DNA of 64,000 nt, taken from positions 7,936,001 through 8,000,000 of the forward strand of contig CP126193.1 of assembly GCA_030272155.1 (NCBI GenBank). Direction: 5' to 3'. The DNA comes from Tetradesmus obliquus (taxonomy: Eukaryota > Chlorophyta > Chlorophyceae > Sphaeropleales > Scenedesmaceae). The translations under genes and the position numbers were made by a program. This document shows, piece after piece, positions 55,366 to 64,000 of this stretch. Position 1 is the first letter of the stretch. Each line of letters starts with the position of its first letter. The notes under the pieces are model-generated. The model was not told the DNA's origin. It worked only from the letters and a program-made list of their open reading frames with translations, and searched no databases.

Positions 55366-58300
55366 TCACAGCCGCATCCCCAGGCCAGCGCTGTCACACT
55401 CATGCAGCTCCCCTGCATCCTGCATGCTCTGCCATACATCCTGCGAGACCCCAGAATGCGCAGCGCTGTGTGTGCGCACCACCATGGCGTCAGACAGCCC
55501 CTGCAGCTGCTTCAGGCCCATGCCAGGCCCGATGGGGCAGCCGCCCTGCCCGCCAGCCTGTGCACTTGCTGGTGCTGCTGCTGCTGCTGCTGCGCCCTGG
55601 AGCTTGGGGGAGGCAGCCAAGGCAGCAGACAGCATCTCCATGTAGGAGCCCTGCTGTACGGGCTGCGCTGCTGCTGCAGCTGCACCAGGCGCGGGGGCCG
55701 CTGCATGGCTGGCCAGTGCACCTGGCAGGGATGCTGACAGGTCACCCCAGGCGGGCGCTGACGGCTGAGCAGCAGCATTCCAGCTGCTGCTGCTCATCAA
55801 TCCTGCGCCTAGGTGCGGCTGCAGCAGCTGCATGCTGCCCATGCCAGGCAGGCCACCAAGAGGTGCTATTTTTAGCTGGGGCTGCATTGGCTGCATTGGC
55901 TGCTGCTGCTGAGCCAGTGCTTGCTGCTGCTGCCAGGCCTCCTGTGGAATGGGTGAGGCACTGCCGCTGCGCATCTCAGCTCCCCAGTAGCACATAGGGG
56001 CTGCGCTTGTTGCCGCAAATAGTGGGTTGGACGAGATGGTCAGGCCAGCCACGTGCAGCGAGCTGTCTGATGCCGTGGGAAAGTGCTGCTCTGGCACAGC
56101 GTAGGGCGCAACACGCGCGCTGGGCATCTGCGAAGGTCCAGGCAGGGGCAGCGGCAGCACTAAGAAGGCCCGGCTGCACTGTGCATGATGTCTGCACTGG
56201 TCAGCAGACACTTACACGGAACAGCTGCACACAGGTACAATCAAAACATTGCTTGTGCAGCTGCAGACTGCACAGGTTTCCTGGCTGAGGTGAACAGCTG
56301 TACAATTCAGGTTGTTGGAGCTGTTCTTGTGCAGCAGCGGATGCAAATGTGGCACTGGCTCATACATGCCCAAAACAGTCGTGCACGTCATGGCCTGCTG
56401 CAAGCCCGCACTCACTTGCTTGCGCTGGACACGCGGGCTGTGCTCTTCAGCAGGGCCGTCTGTCTTGTCAAGCTGCAGAACACAACAGAGGAAGAGCAGC
56501 ATGCACATGTGGTGGTGCATTTGCAGGAAGCAGTTGCAAACATGATGCAAGCAGGCGGCCTGCATATTGTGTGCTGTGCTCGACAAGCCGTCCTCAACGG
56601 TTGCATAATCCCAGCTGAGAGTCGGCTGCTGAAACAAGCATGCACATCATGAATGTCACCATGCATTTGTGGGCACTTCGGTACCAGGCAACTGCAGGCA
56701 CCCCAATGCTGCTGTGTTCACCACAGCTGTGCAGCATGCACCCCACCTTCTGCTGCTTGTGGCGCTCCTCTTCTGCGCCGAAGCGGCTGATGCCTGCGCG
56801 GCTGCGGCCCCTGCCTGCCCCCTGCTGGCCCTGCAGGTCACCCCAGCCAGCAGGCCCAGGCGTAGGCGGCTGCTGCGTGCTGGCTGGCTGCGGCATCCAG
56901 CCGCCTGCATCTGGTGCTGCTGCTGCGTCTGGTGCTGCGTGCTGCATGCCTGTAGCAGCGCCAGCGCTATCCTGAGCAGTGCTTGCAGGCGCTGGCTGTT
57001 CCCCCATGGCCTGGTCGAAGAGCTGCTGCAGGTAGTCTGGGGTGGGGCTGGCGCAGCGCGAGCTGCTGTCCCCCAGCAGCTCTGCCAGGCCGGATGCATG
57101 ACCCTCATCGCTGCAGCCGCGTGTGCCTTGAACCGCCATGCTGGCTGGAGCTGCGGCTGCCTGTGCTGCAGCAACTGCTGCCGAGTGTGACACGCCTGCT
57201 GCGGATAGAACTGCTGCCAATGCTGCTGTTGCTGCTGGTTCTAGCTGCGGCTGTTGGGCAGCTCCTGATGCATGCTGGGCGCTGCTCACGCCTGCAGGCT
57301 GCTGCTGCTGCTGCCTGGCTTGATCTTCACGCATCTGCTGCATCTGGGCTAGCTGCGCAATGTGCTGCTGCAGCTGCTGCAGTGGGTCTGCCACGGTGTT
57401 GGCGGCACTTGGCTCGACATCAGCTGATAGCCGGCGGCTGGCAGCATCTGGCGCATCTGAGGCAGCTGCTGTGGCCCGCTTGCTCGTGGCGGCGTCAGCT
57501 TCAGGCCCGCGAGGCTTGCTGGAAGCGTGCTGGCCCGGCTCAGCGGGCTGCTTTGCTGCGCCTGACTGATTGCTGCAGGCAGGGCTTCGGCCTGCAGCGG
57601 CCAGCGCCTCTGCTTCTGCAATGACCGAGGCAGGCGTCATCTTGGGTGCAGGCTTAGCCAGCGCCATCAGGCCTTGGATGGGCGCCACATCAGAGTTGGG
57701 CCCGCTGCAGTGGCAGCAGCAAGCATTGGATGACGTGGTTACGTCGCCTTCTGCCACGGGGTGACAGTTAGTAACAAAGCTATGTGCCATGCCAGCCTGC
57801 CACCGTTCAGCTGCAGCTGCGTTGCTTGCAGGAAAGGCGTACACCCATCAAGTCCTGTGCACGTCGTGCTGTCAATGCACTTGTTTGCTGTTAATCAAAT
57901 ACCTGCTGGCAGCAGCTGCCTGCTGGCAGAACACCCTCACAGAGGCAAAACACACCAGTCGAGTATATTTTCTGCACGACACCAAACGATAGCCCTGTCG
58001 CACCTCTTCTTTGGCTTGTTGAGCATGCGTGACAGCAGCGTCTCGCCCGCTGCGCCGTCCTTGGCAGCCTTCCTGCTGCGCTGCCTGCTGAAGGCGCTGT
58101 CGCCCTCCTCCTCGCACCCGCCAGAGGACCAGCCGCTGTGCGTACCGCACTCTGCGCTGGCAGCCAGGTGCGGCTGGCGCTGCGGCTTGGCCTTGCTGCT
58201 GCCAGCTGGCCGCTTGCGCCTGCCGCCGCTGCTGCCGCTGGCTGCTGCAGCCATCTCGCTGTCCAGCAGCAGGTAGTCGTGTGACATCGTCAGCAGCTTG

Positions 58301-60633
58301 CTGGCCTGCATACGGATATGATGGGGAGGGGTGCATCAGAATAAGCAGCCTTGGGTAGCAGGCCAAGGACACTACGGCAGGTGGGCTGAAGGGCCACGGT
58401 CAGGACATTGTGCACTTACAATAGCTTTTTGCAAGGATGCTGAGGAAAGTGGTTATACACACAGCAGTTGCATCTTCCTGCAAGGGCTTGATACTCCTGT
58501 TGAAGTAAGCCGGCAATGGCTTCTCGCAACACGTGTGACCACTGACATTGATGTGCAGCCTGCAGGAAACAACTTGACGTCGGCCCTCTTCCTGCAGGAC
58601 CACCGTCTGCTTTGATTGCTCAAGCCACAGGCAGACACAGCTCTGCAACAGACAACACGGCTGAATAGAAACAGGCGCAACAACAATCTTGCCAGGCAGC
58701 TCACATTGCGGCGCCGCGCCTTGCGTTTTGCTTTGCTGCGCTCGCCCTCATAGTCGCTGTCATCATCGTCGTCGCTGCAGCCAGTCAGCATGGAGCCGCC
58801 CCTGCTGCCTGCAGCTACTGCTGCGGTACCGCTGCAGGACTTGGCAGCGGGCTTGCTTGCCCTGCCAAAGCTTGCAGGCATTGCAGTAAGCTTGGCGATG
58901 CCCTTGGGGGCAGTGGCAGCTGCGCGCAGCAGCAGCTGCTCTGGCCTGTGCTCGCCGTGATGCTTGTGGTAGTACAGGCCACATGCATTGCAGAAAGTCA
59001 GGCCCGCTGTGCCTCTGCGCCACAGAGTTGTGCTGGTGCAGGCGCAGTTGGCGCACATCTGCAAGGGAGCATGCAGCAAACAAACAGCAGACTCAGTCCA
59101 TGTAAACATGCCTGCACAAGCCTTGCAGGAGGCAAATCGCCGCAAAACCGGGTGCAACAAAGGCACGTGCAGCTGTCCTGCAAGCATGCGAGCTCGGCTG
59201 GTACACCAACGACAGCGCATGCCTGGCAGATGATGCCATGGCTCTGCACGCCATCAGAAATTGAAGCCAAGCAGTTGGGACTTACAAATTGCTTGCTCTT
59301 GGGAGGCCCGCCAAAGCGTGCAGCCAGCAGCTCGCATGCAGCATCGTGGCTGCCATTGAGTACGCCAGCGCGCATTTCCTGCAAGCAGCTGCTGGGCACT
59401 GGCAGCGCTGCACACGCCAGCAGCGCCAATACTGCCAATGGGCTGGCGCACGGCCCTGTAGGTGCATAGCCAGTGGCCGCTTGCACTGCAGCAATCACGT
59501 CAGCTGGGGGAGTGTAGGCTGCTGTGCCAGGTGCTGTTGAAACATCATGGCTGGCTGGGTAGCGACTCATGTCCTGCTGCTGCCAGCCCAGTTTGACCAG
59601 GCTAGGCCACAGCGTTGACTGGAACATGCTGACGTGTGGAGGCGTGCAAGGGTCCTCATGGAAGGCGAAGTAGTGAAGAGACTGCCAGTCTGCCTGCAGC
59701 ACCAGCTGAGCCTGCAAACAGCGACAGTGAAGGCAGGGGGATCAGCAGCTGATAGTGAGGCAGAGCAGCCCAGCTGCGCAGCCAAGCAGGCATGCAGCCG
59801 CACGACGCGCGCTCACCGTCTCCACACCGCATGCTGATAGTGCGTTGAAGGTGTGTGTGGTGAAAGGCTGCAGCCCCACAGCGGCCAGCAGCTCAGCGAC
59901 AAGGCCAGGCAGCAGCAGCTGCTGCTCGTCGTACTGCCTGAACTTGTGAGCGTTGAAACGTGGCCAGCCATGCTCTGCAGGACAGGAAGTTGGTCACATG
60001 CTCAGCAAAGGCAGCAGTTGTGGCATTGCAGGGCTTTAGAAGAAGTGAAATACAGGTGTACAGCAAAGTGGTTTGACAGCATTGCAGGTGGACATCTCCT
60101 GGATTCTATAGCATCATTGTCTGAAACCTGGTTCCAGCAAGCAGGCATGCCAGCGACATTGATAGATGCAGGCTACATCAATGCCTGGCACTGCTGTACC
60201 CGCACCTGCGGCCATGCTGTGCATCAGCCTGGTGCGCATCACGCCTGTGACCACAGCGCCTGGCTGGAACCCCAGGGCCTCTAGCGCGTGCATGTGTGCA
60301 TGCGCTTTGGTGAAGGAGTAATTACAGGCATAGAACTGCTGAATGTCCTGCAACTGCAGTATCAGAAACATCAAACATTAGCATAACAATCAGTAAATCG
60401 TAGGCCAGGGACGCTACTTGTTCCCAGTCCTGCAGGACTCAGCCTGACCACTGCCAGTGCCAGGCGTGCTGTCCCCTTACCGTTTTGTGTGGAAGCATGA
60501 GTTGGCTTATTGTGTCAAAATCATCTCGGAACAGCAGCAGCCCAAGCAGGAACTGGCGCTGCTCCATGTCATCCCAAGCTTGGTCTGCTGCATCAGCTGA
60601 AGGAGCATCCACTGGTGCTGTCGTCTGCTCCAT
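55366..60633 (-). CDS. SANT domain plus one GATA zinc finger, paralogue of the 46.6-kb gene
   Basis: Nine exons: 60633-60481, 60353-60206, 59974-59817, 59711-59286, 59058-58705, 58305-58004, 57824-56747, 56472-56416, 56127-55366; about 1,145 residues. The SANT domain is [20 protein letters not shown], then [26 protein letters not shown]. The shared middle module has [15 protein letters not shown] and [16 protein letters not shown]. The single GATA finger starts near residue 297: CANC, 17 residues, [11 protein letters not shown]. After it come [10 protein letters not shown], a basic KAKRKARRR patch, [15 protein letters not shown] (paralogue: VSKWLAGDEYLVLD) and [14 protein letters not shown] (paralogue: ISRFGAEHKQQ). 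Exons 1 and 2 have exactly the lengths of the paralogue's (153 and 148). Where the paralogue has its second finger this gene has a 57-base exon (HSPRVQRKQ). The exon 7 acceptor (GCAAG|C) is unusual but restores alignment. Confidence 0.9.
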
Positions 60634-62032
60634 GTCGTCCGCAGGTATCGTTGCTGCTTTACACTGATGAATAAGCTGATTAAGATCGGTTCATGAGTAT
60701 GGACACACGCCTGGTGCGGCTGTAAAAACAAGCGGTACAAAACGAAGGGTCGGCACACAGATCTCCAGCAGCAACGCGCGAACCAGCCCTTGTGAGCAGC
60801 TAAGAAACTATTGAAAACATGATTGTGTGTTCAAAGATGTCTCAAATACCGATAGCGACACTGGTTCAAATGGTGCGAGTCAAACACTGGTTTTACCACA
60901 GCACCAACTTCTTGTTTCTCATTAGTCGTATGCGTTTTGCTGTTGTTCTAATGTAGATCCAGCAAATACTTCGGTGATGACGTGTTAGAACCACTGAGCA
61001 GCAGCACTGACAAAACCCTGGGCATCTAGGGTTTGGCCAGCAAGGCATCTGCTGTCGGGCGACTAGCAAGTAATCAAGTTCAGCTGCTGCACTATCACAG
61101 CTACATTGCGGTGCACGTCTGTCGTTCTGTGCCGTGCTGTGTTATGAGAGGGCAGTTACAAATTACAAGTCCTACGCGTCGGAGGCAGGCAAGCCTGCTT
61201 GAGCCTATGCTCTTCCGTGCGTAAATAAGAGAAGGACAAAGACAGGCCGGTTATGAGAGGGCACCACTATACACCAGATGTATGACTCCCAGCAATGGCG
61301 TCCAGCTGCTGCCCTGCTGGCTTGGCCAGGCTGCCCTGGCAGGACTTACTTCAGGCTGGCAGGACTGGTTTCTACCACTCTGTGCATCATTATTGCAAAG
61401 TTGGTTGTGCCTTGTTGTTGGATATTTCCGCCAGTGGTTCAGCCGGAATGCACCATGCTGGGCAGGCTGCACCATACGATATGCCGTTGAGTTGCCGTGA
61501 ACATTCGTGCAACATCAACGTGAAGCTACCAAGACTCTTGAGAGGTGCTGGCAGGCTTCGTCCTGCAGCTGCATAGGTGGGCTGTGCACCAAATGGTATC
61601 ATGTTGACAAACGCCAGGCACATGAACAGCCAGTAGCATGCATGTGCAGGTGCTGGACGACTCAGTGTGTTTTGGGATGATATGCATGATAGCAGAAATG
61701 GGTAGCTCACCAAACTAGCTTTGTTTTACTGCTCAGCCACATCAAGGCGTGAGCGGGTGCACAGCTTCTACCGCTGCATGCCTGATGTTCATATACCAGG
61801 TATGCCCTACCACTCGATACCAGCTGCAGAAGTGCAACGAACCACCTTCAGAGATGATAAGATAAAGACATTCTGGTGCTTGACACCAGCTGTTTTCATG
61901 ATGGTGGACAAATGTGCCATGGGTTGTGAGCAGGAATCTTAGCATATGCTGATGTTGTTTGTAATGTGTTGCAGATGCCACCAACATGGCTGCTGCAAGA
62001 GCTGTTCAAGCAATTCACATCTGGTTCAATGG
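60634..62032. other. Spacer between SWEET 3' end and SANT-GATA promoter
   Basis: No gene is supported. Two TTACA motifs near 61149-61160 (TGTAA on the minus strand, almost in tandem) lie about 870 bases past the SWEET stop. They are a plausible end of that transcript. A minus-strand hydrophobic snippet near 61590-61640 (WLFMCLAFVNMIPFGA) has no exon partners I could find. Confidence 0.4.
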
Positions 62033-64000
62033 CTATAGCTCAGGCGTCGTGTTTGAACCTCGCCGCTGCTGTAGCTCGCTGCTGGTTGCTTTCAGTGTGC
62101 TGGCGCTGGTGACCACCTCCACCTGGCCATGGCCTGAGGTGGCCGGTGAGGCATCAGCTGGGCAGTACGCGCGGATGCACCCCTCCTGTGTGCCTGCCTG
62201 GCTGCCCAGCAGCAGGTGCTCCTTGCTGTTCCTGCCCTGGCTCTTGGGTCTGCAGCATATCACCATTGCAGGGACAGCAAGTATAACAGTAAGTGGTGTT
62301 CTCACGCCATGGTTGCAGACAATGTCAACACAGCTGGCTTGACCGTGCCTGCTAGGCGTCACTGGCAGAGACCGCCACCGCATTTGATACACAGCGGCAG
62401 GTTGTGCTGGCCGGGCAGGTTGCTGCCGCCTAAACAATCTGCCTGGCATCTGCCTGGCATACTACGTTGTGGGGAAGTGAATGGCGTGCACTTACAGCAG
62501 CCCTTGCTGTCCGGTTGCCGCTGTTGCTGCTTTGCGTGGGAAGATGACGCACAGCAGGATGAGCAGCACAGCAAACACGCCGCCCACGCCATTGGGCACC
62601 CAGATGAACGGGTCTTTCACAGCCTGCAAGGCCGCGGCCGGCGATGCAGACAGCAGTCTTGAATGGCGGCAGGAGCTAAGACATGGCGCTGTAAGCCATG
62701 TAACACTGGCACGCACAGTACAGCAGGTACCTGACAGATGCCGCCTTTTGGTAGCAGCGAGGTCTCATACATGGCATTATCGCAATGTGTGCACAGTGCT
62801 GTGGCCACCAGCTGCCTTGCAAGGGATGCATGCACGTCTAAGCTGCCTGCATGTCAGCACGCCACGCACAATGCCGTATGCCACCCAGAGCGAGGCGTTG
62901 ACCAGGTTGGCGATGCACGTGGGCAGGTAGATGCAGCTGCTGTCCTTGCTGCGCACCACCACCAGCGCGCTGCTGAGGGGCGCGCCGTAGTAGGCGATGG
63001 TGATGGCATTGCATGTGAAGCCCCTGCGCGGAACAGCCAGCAACGCAGTGTGTACATAGCTATGCCTGGCATGCTGCTGGCGGGTAAGCACGGCTCTGCA
63101 GGCGCTCGGCCTTGCATGCACTGCAGATCACCACCACGGCAACTGCGCTGCTGCTGGCACTGAACTTGAAGGACAACTGCTGCCAGTGATGCTGCCATTG
63201 CATTACATCTCTGGGCACAGAAACCTGCCGCCGGCAGTGCTGGTTGCTGTGGCGCTCACCACAGCAGCTTGCCCTGTGCTGCAGAGCACACGAAGCGCGT
63301 CATGACTGCCAGCACCAGCACCACCAGTGACCCCGAGCACATGATGAGCATCAGAAGGTCCTGCACCTGCGCATGCAGCGTGCAACATACACAGTCGCAC
63401 CTGTATGACAAATGTTATGATACCCACTGTTGCTGCACTGTGATTAATCACAATATTGCTGGTGTTTGTGCATGGGCCAATGCCACTTTCTGCTGGCATA
63501 GCAGCGTGATGACACAACTGCTGCTGCCTGCCCAGACTGCAGGCGTGCCACTTTGACTGTCACGCATTTTGCTGTCCTGCACAACCAAGTAACGGTCGTA
63601 ATCAGGTAGACGGCAGATGGGCCGCTCAATAAAGGCGTGTGTGCTGAGCAGGCAGCATCTACACCTCAGCTGCTTGCCTTGCTGCTTGCCAGGCCGTAGC
63701 ATGTGACGCTGGTGTACAGCGCTGCCACAAAGCCTGGAATGTTAGGCAGGAACATGTTGTAGTCGGGTGCGGCCAAGCCGTACGCATTCCAGCAGGCCGT
63801 GCTCATGAAGGTGACTGCAAATGGGACAGGGTTGAGTTCCTGCAAGGCACACAGGCCATGCCTTGAGCGATGCATGCAGCCTGACGGTCAGGGAACGGCA
63901 GAAGCAACAAGACAGCAAGCTGGCAGTGACGACTGCATGTACTCAGGTGCTGTTCAATTGCGATCATGCCTATTATGGCAGCTGCCGGTTTCACCACAAC
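62033..64000 (-). CDS. SWEET (MtN3/saliva) sugar transporter, 5' end outside window
   Basis: Visible exons in transcript order: 63839-63678, 63366-63260, 63023-62870, 62623-62496, 62249-62033; phases agree. The 5' exon or exons lie in the last 160 bases or beyond. SWEETs are seven-helix uniporters for sucrose or hexoses, built from two MtN3 repeats. Marks: ELNPVPFAVTFMSTACWNAY (end of helix 1 to helix 2), NMFLPNIPGFVAALYTSVTC, GFTCNAITIAYYGAPLSSAL (repeat 2 opening), IANLVNASLWVAYGI and FIWVPNGVGGVFAVLLILL. The tail is hydrophilic, with GHGQVEVVTSAST. The intron after ASSK begins GC rather than GT (AAG|GCAAGC), matching the known GC-AG consensus; a GT reading would hit a stop. The donor of exon 62623-62496 (CT|GTAAGT) overlaps a TAA, so intron retention would end the protein there. 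Confidence 0.9.

Noticed and set aside
61390-61713. 107-residue minus-strand frame with one hydrophobic stretch as a gene
   Set aside because: No upstream or downstream exons in phase and no known motif. It most likely lies in the SWEET 3' UTR or in spacer.

Overview
The window looks like nuclear DNA of a green alga (Chlorophyta, probably core chlorophyte). Every recognisable gene is broken by short GT-AG introns with good chlorophyte-style splice sites. CAG/CTG triplet runs are scattered through introns and exons. The protein set is plant/algal: phosphoglycolate phosphatase, a pheophorbide a oxygenase/Tic55-type Rieske oxygenase, a Low-PSII-Accumulation-like protein, a TMEM14/FAX-like membrane protein and a SWEET transporter. 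No rRNA, tRNA, CRISPR array, transposon or viral element was recognised. All gene models were built by hand from splice sites, reading-phase agreement and family motifs; none has transcript support.

Layout, left to right. 0.5-3.7 kb (+): phosphoglycolate phosphatase, 8 exons. 4.5-6.4 kb (+): a three-RRM RNA-binding protein. 6.4-10.5 kb: a long stretch with no gene I can support, T/G-rich on the + strand. 10.5-12.9 kb (-): an unfamiliar 463-residue protein with a faint nucleotidyltransferase look. 13.5-17.5 kb (-): the Rieske oxygenase. 18.5-19.15 kb (-): TMEM14-like protein, divergent from a Low-PSII-Accumulation-like gene (19.6-22.3 kb, +) whose stop codon lies in the first unit of a 15-bp minisatellite. 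23.6-25.5 kb (-): formiminotransferase. 25.6-26.6 kb: a doubtful small gene. 27.2-39.4 kb (+): a giant coiled-coil protein of about 3,434 residues. 40.9-42.8 kb (-): a DEDDh RNA exonuclease, divergent from a small single-span membrane protein (43.1-45.2 kb, +). 46.6-53.3 kb (+) and 55.4-60.6 kb (-): two convergent, paralogous SANT-GATA zinc-finger proteins. 62.0-64.0 kb (-): a SWEET sugar transporter whose 5' end runs off the window.

Several genes serve the chloroplast or carbon flow: photorespiratory 2-phosphoglycolate removal, chlorophyll breakdown or import-linked Rieske chemistry, PSII assembly, possible lipid export, and sugar transport. They share no operon-like logic. The most unusual content is the tail-to-tail SANT-GATA pair, which shares an undescribed central module and identical exon lengths, and the giant Ala/Gln-rich coiled-coil protein studded with RRxS-type motifs.
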